Positions 1 through 7,241 of a stretch of DNA of 20,422 nucleotides are shown piece after piece. The stretch spans positions 1-20,422 of the forward strand of contig JBFMFD010000031.1 of the NCBI GenBank assembly GCA_040752255.1, given 5' to 3'. The notes beneath the pieces were generated by a model. The model saw only the letters and a program-made list of their open reading frames with translations. It had not been told where the DNA came from and did not search any database. The stretch is from J051 sp040752255 (lineage in GTDB: Bacteria; Armatimonadota; Fimbriimonadia; Fimbriimonadales; ATM1). Position 1 is the stretch's first letter, and every line of letters starts with the position of its first letter. Position numbers and translations under genes: made by a program.

Positions 1-2
1 GC

Positions 3-371
3 CTAGAACGTCTGGTGCAATCCGAAGTTGTTCAGCAGCGCCGCATCCAGGATGCCTGAGCCCTCAGGGATGAGAAGTTCGTCGGCGTCGGGGACCTCGA
101 TGTGGGGCGCGCGGCTCCTCCGGGAGAAGACAACCTCGAAGTCGAGCCCGCTCCAGGGCAAACCGGCAAAGAAGGACTTGGCGCAGTCGGGTCCGTTGGT
201 GCGCTCTGGCAAGACGTCCTCCCAGTCTTCGCCCTCTCTTTTGAGGGTAACTTCAAACCAATCTCGCCCTGAGTCGGGCAGGGTGATGGCGACGCCCCGC
301 ACGTCCTTCGTGACGGCGGGCGGCGCCGTGGCCGGTTGCCACAGGGCGAGCGCGCAAAGGATTGAGGTCAT
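3..371 (-). CDS. Small secreted protein of unknown function
   Basis: This gene encodes 122 residues and I do not recognise its family. The start at 371 is chosen because an excellent Shine-Dalgarno (AAGGAG) lies 7 nt upstream on the minus strand and the protein then opens with a short hydrophobic signal-like segment (MTSILCALALWQPATA). The frame stays open further upstream, but that extension has a non-coding look and would run into the divergent gene. The mature part (about residues 17-122) is acidic and rich in beta-prone stretches, with one Cys at residue 63 and no transmembrane segment. It reads like a small periplasmic or surface protein. It is divergent from the beta-barrel gene at 495, with 123 bp between the start codons. 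The stop codon lies 3 bp from the window edge, so any downstream operon partner is out of view. Confidence 0.72.
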   Translation of the reverse strand: MTSILCALALWQPATAPPAVTKDVRGVAITLPDSGRDWFEVTLKREGEDWEDVLPERTNGPDCAKSFFAGLPWSGLDFEVVFSRRSRAPHIEVPDADELLIPEGSGILDAALLNNFGLHQTF

Positions 372-494
372 CTGAGTGCTCCTTAGGCAAGGGTACCCTA
401 CTGTGTTGGACGGTGTGTAGGCGGCGTTCCGTTTCCGGCGTTTGACGCGATTGGGTAAGGTTTGTGCACTCCCAAGGAAGGAAGGACAGAAGAA

Positions 495-1022
495 ATGCAA
501 AGGATGCGTGTTCTCGTTTCGTTGTTTGGGCTTTTCGCCCTCTTGACCGCGGCCCCCTCGGCGGCGGTCGCCCAAGACCTGCCTGGCTTTGGCGTCCAGA
601 TTCGGATTGGGTACTTCTGGCCCGCCAACAGTCGTGCGGCAGCGGGCAAATCCCAGTGGTTCACGGTCGGCGCCGAGTTCAAGGTGCTGGATGATACGTT
701 CATCGTGCGGAACCCTCTGATGCCGGGCCACTTCAGCTTCTCCGCAGACATGATGGAGGGCGACGGCTTCCGGAGCGTTCCGCTGCTGCTGAACTACAAC
801 CTGCGGATCTCAGAGAACTTCACAGCGAGCGCGGGAGGCGGCGTGAGCTTCACCAGCCGGCCCGGCTTCGACGACAACGCCTCGTTCGCTTACCAGGCGT
901 CGCTGGTGTACGACTGGGCGATCCAGGGGTTCCCGGTGCTGGTTCGGCTCGCTTGGAACGGCGTCGGCGCCGTGGACAAGGAGTTGGACGGCTTCTCCCT
1001 GACTGCCGGCGTCAAGTTCTAA
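495..1022 (+). CDS. Small outer-membrane beta-barrel-like protein
   Basis: The product is 175 residues. The start at 495 gives a typical signal peptide (basic MQRMR, hydrophobic residues 6-20, AVAQ cleavage near residue 27) and follows a purine-rich AAGGAAGGA stretch. The mature protein consists of alternating short beta strands and Gly/Ser turns (for example around residues 34-41, 56-63, 96-103, 111-119, 132-140 and 147-153). It ends in Phe within GVKF, the terminal aromatic residue used as an assembly signal by the BAM machinery in known outer-membrane proteins. Length and pattern fit an 8-stranded barrel of the OmpA-N/OmpW size class, but no specific family is recognisable and the function is unknown. 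It is followed by a GC-rich hairpin and then the ECF sigma operon, so it is probably its own transcription unit. Confidence 0.75.
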   Translation: MQRMRVLVSLFGLFALLTAAPSAAVAQDLPGFGVQIRIGYFWPANSRAAAGKSQWFTVGAEFKVLDDTFIVRNPLMPGHFSFSADMMEGDGFRSVPLLLNYNLRISENFTASAGGGVSFTSRPGFDDNASFAYQASLVYDWAIQGFPVLVRLAWNGVGAVDKELDGFSLTAGVKF

Positions 1023-1030
1023 CCCCAGGA

Positions 1031-1050
1031 TGCCCGTGCTTTCGCGGGCA
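1031..1050 (+). terminator. GC-rich hairpin after the beta-barrel gene
   Basis: TGCCCGTG and the matching CGCGGGCA arm form an 8-bp stem (one G-T pair) with a CTTT loop, 8 nt after the stop codon at 1022. No T-tract follows, so it is at best a weak or Rho-assisted terminator or an mRNA 3' stabiliser. The position between a stop codon and the next operon is what supports it. Confidence 0.35.
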
Positions 1051-1089
1051 CGCGGTGAACTCGGGGCGGCTCGGCGCGTATACCCTTGC

Positions 1090-1095
1090 AAGGAG
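1090..1095 (+). promoter_or_regulatory. Ribosome binding site deciding a GTG start for the sigma factor
   Basis: AAGGAG lies 9 nt before a GTG at 1105 that is in frame with the sigma factor. The alternative ATG at 1129 has only a weak AGGTG in front of it. The site therefore favours the GTG start. Confidence 0.6.
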
Positions 1096-1104
1096 CCGCA
1101 GAGC

Positions 1105-1728
1105 GTGGAATCCACAGGTGCCCTTAGAATGACGCAGCACGAGGCGGGCAACGGTTTGAGCGACCAGTTGCTCATCGCCCGTTGCCAGGCGGACGACCTC
1201 AGCGCGTTTGACCTGCTGGTTGATCGGTACCAGGCGCGGGTGTTCGGCTTCGCGCGCCGCATGGTCGGCGACGCCCAAGAGGCTGAGGATGTTGCCCAAG
1301 AGGTTTTCGTTCGCGCGTTCCGCAACATACGTCGCTACGACGGGCGGGCCTCAGTCGCAGGGTGGCTGTTCAAGATTGCGACAAACCTGTGCATTGACCG
1401 GAGGCGGCGCCGCTCGCGTCGCGTTGTCGAGGTACCGCTCGAACCGGACGCGGACATTACTCACGGGCTTATCGCGCGAAGCGGCGACCCCCAGGAAGAG
1501 GCGGTCGCAAAGCAGATGCACGAGGTTGTGCAGGCCGCGTTGGCAACGCTGTCCGAGAGGCTGAGACCGGTGCTGCTGCTACACGATGTTGAAGGGATGA
1601 GTTACGAAGAGATTGCGAACGCGCTGAACATTCCGGTGGGGACGGTGAAATCCCGCCTGTTCCTCGCTCGCGAACGACTCCAGAGTGCGCTGTCGGCGTA
1701 TCTGCACGCAGGTGAGACGGATGAATAA
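1105..1728 (+). CDS. ECF-family RNA polymerase sigma factor (RpoE/SigW-like)
   Basis: The 207-residue protein has the two-domain architecture of extracytoplasmic function sigma factors. Region 2 spans about residues 35-101 and includes AFDLLVDRYQARVFGFARR, the DAQEAEDVAQEVFVRAF core and the GWLFKIATNLCIDRRRR segment that contacts the -10 element. Region 4 spans about residues 139-192, with a helix-turn-helix in MSYEEIANALNIPVGTVKSRLFLARERL. The GTG start at 1105 is preferred because of the AAGGAG at 1090-1095. An ATG at 1129 would remove eight residues without touching a domain. The gene overlaps the anti-sigma gene by 8 nt, the usual arrangement for a sigma factor held inactive by its neighbour. 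The downstream RseB-like gene suggests an envelope-stress type of control. A TATACC at 1079-1084 could be a -10 box. Confidence 0.93.
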   Translation: MESTGALRMTQHEAGNGLSDQLLIARCQADDLSAFDLLVDRYQARVFGFARRMVGDAQEAEDVAQEVFVRAFRNIRRYDGRASVAGWLFKIATNLCIDRRRRRSRRVVEVPLEPDADITHGLIARSGDPQEEAVAKQMHEVVQAALATLSERLRPVLLLHDVEGMSYEEIANALNIPVGTVKSRLFLARERLQSALSAYLHAGETDE

Positions 1729-2200
1729 GAAGGAACTTTTGGACAGAATTGAACGTGACGAGCGGCTGTCACTGGTTGAGCAGTCTGAGCTCGATGCCAT
1801 GCTGGCGACGGATGAGGCCCAGCAGGATGTCGCCCGCCTGTTGGCGGGGCTTCCGAGCGAAGGGCCAAGCCTGGCGTGGCGCTCCCGATTGAACGAGCGA
1901 CTCCAGCGCGAGGCGTCGAAGCCGCTGCGGGGCTTCTCTTGGTTCCGCGCCGGACTCATCGCCTCGGCGACCGCCTGCATCCTGATGGCGGCGACGGTCG
2001 TCTTCCAGGTCTCCCGCTCCGGCGCCGTGCCCTCGGTCTCCTCCGAACTGCTCGTGCGTTGGCACGAAGAGGCGGCTGCATCCGTGGCGCTCCCGGCGGA
2101 CGGGTCGAGCATGACCACCTTCGCCGTCGCCGAGCAGACGCCTCGTGAAGAGGATGAACTGGACGACCTGCTGTACGGTGGCTCGATGGAGGCGCTGTGA
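1721..2200 (+). CDS. Single-pass membrane anti-sigma factor (RseA-like role)
   Basis: The 159-residue product has a charged, helical cytoplasmic part (about 1-70), one transmembrane helix (about 76-96, FRAGLIASATACILMAATVV) and a short acidic extracytoplasmic tail. This is the topology of ECF anti-sigma factors such as RseA/MucA. No zinc-binding HxxxCxxC motif is present, so it is not of the ZAS type. The ATG at 1721 lies inside the end of the sigma gene and is preceded by AGGTGAG at 1710-1716. The stop codon shares bases with the GTG start of the RseB-like gene. The identity rests mainly on topology and on its place between a sigma factor and an RseB-like protein, since sequence conservation in this group is low. 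Confidence 0.82.
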   Translation: MNKKELLDRIERDERLSLVEQSELDAMLATDEAQQDVARLLAGLPSEGPSLAWRSRLNERLQREASKPLRGFSWFRAGLIASATACILMAATVVFQVSRSGAVPSVSSELLVRWHEEAAASVALPADGSSMTTFAVAEQTPREEDELDDLLYGGSMEAL

Positions 2201-3150
2201 GGCTCGCCCTTCTGCTCGCTTCCCTGCTCGGCCTGGCCGCGGTTGCGTCGGCTCAGCCCGAGGGAGCCACGCTGGATCGGCTGGAGCAGATCCTTCGGCG
2301 GCAGCAACAGGTCCGGTTCACCGGCACTCGCGTCGTCTACCTGCGTGTAAACGGGGTGATGAAGACCGTCACCGAGTTGGTCATTCGTGACGGTATGAGG
2401 TCGCGCACCGAGTTTCCGAACGACAAGGTACGCAAGGGGATGGTCATCATCGAGGACGGGAAGCATCGCCTCGAGTACATCCCCCAACTCAACGAACTGC
2501 GTCGAGGGCCATCCGGCCGTGACCAGACGCTGCAGCAACTCAGGCGCATGATCCAGGCTGCGCGGAACGGCCAGATTCGGTTCCGCCCGTTCGACGGCGG
2601 GAGCGTCGCCGACCGCCCGACCGTCGCCTTCGAGATCTCCGACGCCGCTGGAAACGTTGCACGCCGCCTTTGGTTCGACCGAGCAACGGGACTGCTCCTG
2701 AAGTCGCAATTGTTCGGCCGCGGCGGCGCGATGATGGGCGGCTTCGAGTTCCGGCGGGTTGCGTTCAACGTGAACGTTGACCCGGCTCAGTTCTCGTTCG
2801 AGCGGCACGGCGTTCGCGTGGTAGACGAGGTGTTCGGCGTTGATGTGCCATGGGCGCTGCGCCCGACCTGGTTGCCTGAGGGCTTTGAGCCCACCGGCGA
2901 GGGGATGCGCTCGGTTGCGGGGAGGCGGGTAGCCCTTCTCCACTTCAGCGACGGCGCGCGACACATCACCATCTTCCAGTCGCCCGATGCTCGCCTCGGC
3001 GAGGAGCCGCTTCACCACGACAACGTTCAACTGGTCTCCCGTCGGGTCGGACGGGTTTGGGCGGCGGCTGTCGGCAACGTGTCTGAGGAAGTTTTGAGCC
3101 GAATCCTGAACTCTTTAACGGGGAGTGAAGGAGCAGGCGGCACACTTTGA
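2197..3150 (+). CDS. MucB/RseB-like periplasmic regulator of sigma factor activity
   Basis: The 317-residue protein begins with a clear signal peptide (MRLALLLASLLGLAAVASAQ, cleavage near 20). Residues about 25-205 form a LolA-like lipoprotein-binding fold of the RseB N-terminal type: a helix with QILRRQQQVRFTGTRVVYLR, then strands including MKTVTELVIRDG, RLEYIPQLNE and RRLWFDRATGLLLKSQLF. Residues about 220-307 resemble the smaller RseB C-terminal domain (PTWLPEGFEP, then ALLHFSDGARHITIFQSP). In the known E. coli system RseB binds RseA, protects it from proteolysis and senses mislocalised lipids or lipopolysaccharide. The same job is inferred here because the gene overlaps the anti-sigma gene by 4 nt (GTGA), with GGAGG 5 nt upstream. 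The GTG start is required by the overlap and the signal peptide. A general LolA-like function is the alternative. Confidence 0.83.
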   Translation: MRLALLLASLLGLAAVASAQPEGATLDRLEQILRRQQQVRFTGTRVVYLRVNGVMKTVTELVIRDGMRSRTEFPNDKVRKGMVIIEDGKHRLEYIPQLNELRRGPSGRDQTLQQLRRMIQAARNGQIRFRPFDGGSVADRPTVAFEISDAAGNVARRLWFDRATGLLLKSQLFGRGGAMMGGFEFRRVAFNVNVDPAQFSFERHGVRVVDEVFGVDVPWALRPTWLPEGFEPTGEGMRSVAGRRVALLHFSDGARHITIFQSPDARLGEEPLHHDNVQLVSRRVGRVWAAAVGNVSEEVLSRILNSLTGSEGAGGTL

Positions 3151-3183
3151 GGCTCTGCGGCGTTCCATAATAGAGGAATCAAG

Positions 3184-5475
3184 ATGTCCGACCGCAAAGC
3201 AGGCGGGGGTAAGCCCCGCCCACGTTGGGTTCGCGTACTGAAGCGGACTTCGGCTGTGGTCGCCGTTCTTCTCCTGATGGGGTTTGTCGGCGGCGCCGTG
3301 TACACGTGGGTGGTGTTCCAATCGCTGAAGGATAGGGTCACCCAACTCTCGCGCATCGAGAAGATCCTGATGCGCGAGCCGACCCAGATCATCTCCGCCG
3401 ATGGCGTGGTTCTCTATCGGATGACCACAGAGCACCGTGAGTGGGTGGAGTTCCCGGAGATACCCAAAGTGGTGATTGACGCCACCGTCGCTGCGGAGGA
3501 CGAGCGGTTTTGGTCTCATCCGGGCGTTGACGGGGCGGCCGTTGTGCGCGCCTTGTGGGTGAACCTAACGAGCGGGCGCGTGCGGCAGGGCGGCAGCACG
3601 ATTACGCAGCAAGTCGCCAAGCGATTGCTCACCGGCGGAGAGCGAACTCTTCGCCGCAAAGTGGAGGACGCGTGCCTTGCGCTTCAGATCGAAAGACAGT
3701 TGACGAAAGAGCAGATCCTCACCATCTATCTCAACGAGGTCTTTTACGGCTCCGGCGCGTACGGCATCAAGGCTGCGGCGAAGGTGTACTTCGGCAAGGA
3801 GTTGAAGGACTTGACGGCGGGCGAAGCGGCGTTGTTGGCGCGGCTGCCCCGTCGGCCTTCGAGCGAGAATCCGTTCGTCAATCCGAAGGTCGCGGTGGAG
3901 AACCGCAACATCGTGCTCGCCATCATGCGCGAGAAGGAATGGATTGACTCCACGGCATATGCGAAGGCGAAGGACGAGCCGCTCATGGTGAACGAGAACC
4001 AGGAACAGGTGCACATCGGGATCATGCGGGCGCCGTACTTCGTTACGTACGTGCTCGAGGAGATGCGGCGCGAGTTCCCGAACGAAGACTTCGCCCGCGG
4101 CGGCTACAAGATTTACACCACGCTGAACACGAAGGCCCAGGAAGCGGCGGAGGAGGCGGTGCGGGAGGCGGTCGCAAAGAACAAGTCACGCCGAGTTACC
4201 GAGGCCGCGATGGTGGTAACCGACCTCAGCGGGCGCGTGCTTGCGATGGTGGGTGGAACGGACTTCAAACGCTCACAATACAACATCATTACGCAGGGGC
4301 GGCGGCAGCCGGGCTCGGCGTTCAAACCGTTCGTCTACGCTGCTGCGCTTGAGACGGGCAAGATCAAGCCGAACTCGTCTATCTCTAACGAGCCTTTCGT
4401 GTGGCGCAATCCGGCAACGGGCGAGGTGTGGCGACCGAGGGGCGGCGGCACCGGCGGCACGGTGAGCGTGCAATCGGCGCTGACCCGCTCGATCAACGTG
4501 CCTGCGGTGCACGTCGGCATGATGGTTGGGCCGCAGGTGGTCTCCAACTTTTCGCGGCAGGTGTTCGGCATTCAATCGCCGCTTTATCCGGGGCCCGCGC
4601 TCGCGCTCGGCTCAAGTGCCGTTAGCCCGCTCGAGATGGCTGAGGCGTACAGCGTGTTCGCGACAGGCGGTGACCGCGTGAAGCCGTACGGAATCACCAA
4701 GGTGGTTGGGCCGGGCGGCGTAACGTTGCGTGAATACAAACCGCGCATCATCGGCAACGTATTGAGCGAGGACACCGCCAAGGTGATGAACAACATCCTG
4801 CACCACGTCGTCAGCAGCGGCACCGGCTCGCGGGCACGCTCTGTGCTGAACGCAGCGGGCAAAACCGGTACGACAAGCGACCACAAGGACGCCTGGTTCT
4901 GTGGGTATACGACGAAGGTCATCGCCATCGCTTGGGTCGCGAACGCAACGTACGACCCCGAGCGCAATCCGCCGTGGAAGTACGGCGAGATGCGCGGAGT
5001 GTTCGGCGGCGAGGTAACCGCCCCGATGTGGGCTGCGGCAGTCAAGCCGATTCAGCGACTGTTGCGCGAGGAGCCGAGTGGGTACAAGCCGAAGTCGTAC
5101 GGCGGAGGCGAGACTCCGGATGAGATCTCGGTGAGCATCTGCGTGGAGACGGGTGACCGTGCAGTGAAGGCGTGCCCTCGCAAAGAGACTCGCGTGATGC
5201 CGAAAGAGGAAGCCGCCGAGTTGCCGTCGTGCGGCTTGCACGGCGACCTCGCCGAGGAGCCTCCGCCGGCTCAACTCGAGCGCGACCCGGAAAGTGCGCC
5301 TCCGCCTGCTAATGGAGGGGGCACCCCTCCCACGCGCACCGCAACCGGAACCGTGGAAATCACGATTTGCGTGCAGAGCGGCGGCCGGGCAACAACGTAT
5401 TGTCCTCAGAAGCGGCGTCAGCGGTTTCCGATTGGCGAAGAGCCGATCTCCCCGTGCACGGTTCACCAGCCATGA
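3184..5475 (+). CDS. Class A penicillin-binding protein (PBP1A type), bifunctional transglycosylase/transpeptidase
   Basis: The 763-residue enzyme polymerises lipid II into glycan strands and cross-links them. A membrane anchor lies at about residues 23-45. The GT51 transglycosylase domain (about 60-250) shows EDERFWSHPGVD with catalytic Glu105, GGSTITQQ (137-144) and YLNEVFYG with the second Glu at 185. The transpeptidase domain (about 340-620) has SAFK with nucleophile Ser378, SIN at 436-438 and KTGT at 560-563. All catalytic residues are present. Residues 648-763 are an unusual tail with two copies of a Cys-Cys-Cys-His module (Cys653/664/683 with His686, and Cys729/740/758 with His761), joined by a Pro/Gly-rich linker. 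The ATG at 3184 follows a GAGG at 3173-3176. The gene starts 33 nt after the RseB-like gene and overlaps the PBP2 gene by 4 nt (ATGA), so co-transcription with the sigma module is likely. Confidence 0.96.
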   Translation: MSDRKAGGGKPRPRWVRVLKRTSAVVAVLLLMGFVGGAVYTWVVFQSLKDRVTQLSRIEKILMREPTQIISADGVVLYRMTTEHREWVEFPEIPKVVIDATVAAEDERFWSHPGVDGAAVVRALWVNLTSGRVRQGGSTITQQVAKRLLTGGERTLRRKVEDACLALQIERQLTKEQILTIYLNEVFYGSGAYGIKAAAKVYFGKELKDLTAGEAALLARLPRRPSSENPFVNPKVAVENRNIVLAIMREKEWIDSTAYAKAKDEPLMVNENQEQVHIGIMRAPYFVTYVLEEMRREFPNEDFARGGYKIYTTLNTKAQEAAEEAVREAVAKNKSRRVTEAAMVVTDLSGRVLAMVGGTDFKRSQYNIITQGRRQPGSAFKPFVYAAALETGKIKPNSSISNEPFVWRNPATGEVWRPRGGGTGGTVSVQSALTRSINVPAVHVGMMVGPQVVSNFSRQVFGIQSPLYPGPALALGSSAVSPLEMAEAYSVFATGGDRVKPYGITKVVGPGGVTLREYKPRIIGNVLSEDTAKVMNNILHHVVSSGTGSRARSVLNAAGKTGTTSDHKDAWFCGYTTKVIAIAWVANATYDPERNPPWKYGEMRGVFGGEVTAPMWAAAVKPIQRLLREEPSGYKPKSYGGGETPDEISVSICVETGDRAVKACPRKETRVMPKEEAAELPSCGLHGDLAEEPPPAQLERDPESAPPPANGGGTPPTRTATGTVEITICVQSGGRATTYCPQKRRQRFPIGEEPISPCTVHQP
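5125..5469 (+). repeat. Tandem Cys-rich modules encoded in the PBP1A tail
   Basis: Two diverged copies of about 39 codons, starting at 5125 and 5353, encode the pattern I-C-V-x-[ST]-G-x-R-A-x3-C-P followed about 17 residues later by C-x2-H. A linker of about 37 codons rich in Pro and Gly separates them. The DNA of the copies differs, so this is an old protein-level duplication. Confidence 0.75.
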
Positions 5476-7241
5476 ACGCCCGCGGCGCGCCGACGGCGGA
5501 TCGAGCAAAGCCGCAGTTGCCGACAAAAGCGCTGCTCGTGCCGTTGGCTGTTTTGCTCGGCCTTCTCGCCATCGTTCTCCGGCTATGGTATCTGCAGGTC
5601 GTGCGGGGTGAGGAGTTGAGTCGCATCGCCGTTGAGAAGCGAACGGTGCGCGTTGCCGTTCCTCCTCCCCGCGGCAAGTTACTCGCGCGAGACGGCACAG
5701 TCATTGCGGGGTTGAGCGCGAGCCTCGTGGTGATGGTAACGCCCGCGGCAATTCAGGATGACCTCGGGGCGATTCGCCGCCTCAGTTCCCTGCTGAAGTT
5801 GGAGCCGGCGGAGTTGCAGGAGATGATCCGCGAGCACGAGTATCGCAAGTTTCTTCCGTTCGTCGCGAAGGTAGGCCTGACCACGGAAGAGGCGATTCAC
5901 ATTGAAGAGCAAGGAGCGTTTCTGCCTGGCGTTTTCGTCAGAAGCGAGCCGCTTCGCAAGTACCCGTTCGGCAACGCTTTTGCGCATGTGCTGGGGCATG
6001 TTCGCCAGCCGACGAAGGAGGACATCGAGCGGCTCGCCTCGCTGGAGGACCTGCCGAGTTTCGTCGGGCAGACGGGCGTCGAGCGGACTTACGATGTTTC
6101 TCTGATCGGCAAGTGTGGCCACGACTCCGTTTCGGTGGACGTGCGCATGCGACCAACGTCTCCACCGGTTTCGGAGCCGCCGATACCAGGCGAGGACACG
6201 GAGACGACGCTCGACGTGCGCGTGCAACTGGCGGCGTTTGAGGCGCTCGCCGGACGGAAGGGGGCGGTAGTTGCGCTCGACCCACGCGACGGCTCGGTGC
6301 TCTGCCTTGTGAGCAGCCCTGCCTACAACCCGAACGTGTTTTTGGGCAGGCTGTCACCTTCGCTGTGGGCGCAGTTGAACAATGAGGCGCGGCCGCTTTT
6401 CAACCGCGCGGTTGCGGGCGCCTATAGCCCCGGCTCAACGTTCAAGATTGCTACCCTGATCGCGGCGGTGCGAAGCGGGATAGTCAGTCCAGCGACAACT
6501 TTTGTGTGCAGCGGCTCGACGCGAATCGGCAACCGCACGGTTCGCTGCCTTGGGACTCACGGGCGGATTACTTTTCAGACAGCGATCGAGAAGTCTTGCA
6601 ACGTGTTCTTTGCCGAGTTGGGCTCTCGATTGAATCGCGAGCAGGTCGTCGGGGTTGCAAGCGAGTTCGGCCTGGGTTCGCCGACCGGTGTGGACATTCC
6701 CGGCGAGGTCGGCGCGCTGCTGCCCACCGACGAGTGGCTTGAGCGGAGGGGCGAGCGGTGGTACCAGGGCGATACGGTGAACCTCGCGATCGGGCAAGGG
6801 TACATCAACGCTACTCCGGTCCAGATGGCGAACTATGCGGCGCTTATCGCCAACCGCGGAGTGGCATACGAGCCTCATGTGGTGAGGCGGAGCGGCGAGC
6901 GCGTCGAAGTTGACCGTGTGGCGCTCGACTCGATGTGGTGGGATCGGATCGTGCGCTCGATGGTGCAGGTCGTTGAATCGGGAACGGGTGTACGCTCACG
7001 CATCGAGGGCGTCCGCGTGGCGGGCAAGACCGGCAGCGCTCAAACCGGGGGCGGACGAAAGCCCCATGGCTGGTTTATCGCGTTCGCGCCAGCAGACAAT
7101 CCGACGATTGCCCTCGCTGTGGTCGTTGAGAGTTCGGATGAGGGCGGTCGCGTTGCGGCGCCCATTGCGAAGAGTGTCCTTGAGGCGTACTTTACAAGCC
7201 GCCGAAACCCAAGCGAAGGCGCTCCCAGCTCAGGTCGCTGA
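5472..7241 (+). CDS. Class B penicillin-binding protein 2, peptidoglycan transpeptidase
   Basis: The 589-residue protein is a monofunctional transpeptidase of the PBP2 (MrdA/elongasome) type. A cytoplasmic start is followed by one membrane helix (about 21-40, LLVPLAVLLGLLAIVLRLWY). The dimerisation or pedestal domain follows (about 60-230), with PRGKLLARDGTVIA and GQTGVERTYD. The transpeptidase domain (about 245-575) carries STFK with nucleophile Ser322, SCN at 375-377 and KTGS at 519-522. The ATG at 5472 overlaps the stop codon of the class A PBP (ATGA); the open frame further upstream lies wholly inside that gene. PBP2 genes usually sit beside mreBCD and rodA, but neither is seen here. The last 50 bp overlap the 3' end of the convergent ligase gene. 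It could instead be assigned to the divisome FtsI/PBP3 group, which motifs alone cannot exclude. Confidence 0.93.
   Translation: MNARGAPTADRAKPQLPTKALLVPLAVLLGLLAIVLRLWYLQVVRGEELSRIAVEKRTVRVAVPPPRGKLLARDGTVIAGLSASLVVMVTPAAIQDDLGAIRRLSSLLKLEPAELQEMIREHEYRKFLPFVAKVGLTTEEAIHIEEQGAFLPGVFVRSEPLRKYPFGNAFAHVLGHVRQPTKEDIERLASLEDLPSFVGQTGVERTYDVSLIGKCGHDSVSVDVRMRPTSPPVSEPPIPGEDTETTLDVRVQLAAFEALAGRKGAVVALDPRDGSVLCLVSSPAYNPNVFLGRLSPSLWAQLNNEARPLFNRAVAGAYSPGSTFKIATLIAAVRSGIVSPATTFVCSGSTRIGNRTVRCLGTHGRITFQTAIEKSCNVFFAELGSRLNREQVVGVASEFGLGSPTGVDIPGEVGALLPTDEWLERRGERWYQGDTVNLAIGQGYINATPVQMANYAALIANRGVAYEPHVVRRSGERVEVDRVALDSMWWDRIVRSMVQVVESGTGVRSRIEGVRVAGKTGSAQTGGGRKPHGWFIAFAPADNPTIALAVVVESSDEGGRVAAPIAKSVLEAYFTSRRNPSEGAPSSGR

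Noticed and set aside
1579..3030. Long minus-strand open frame antisense to the sigma, anti-sigma and RseB-like genes
   Set aside because: It is a by-product of GC-rich codon use opposite real genes. It is low-complexity, crosses three genes with clear domains and signal peptides, and resembles no family.
4612..5526. A 304-codon minus-strand open frame opposite the PBP1A gene
   Set aside because: It is antisense to the conserved transpeptidase domain and Cys tail, and its composition is typical of shadow frames.
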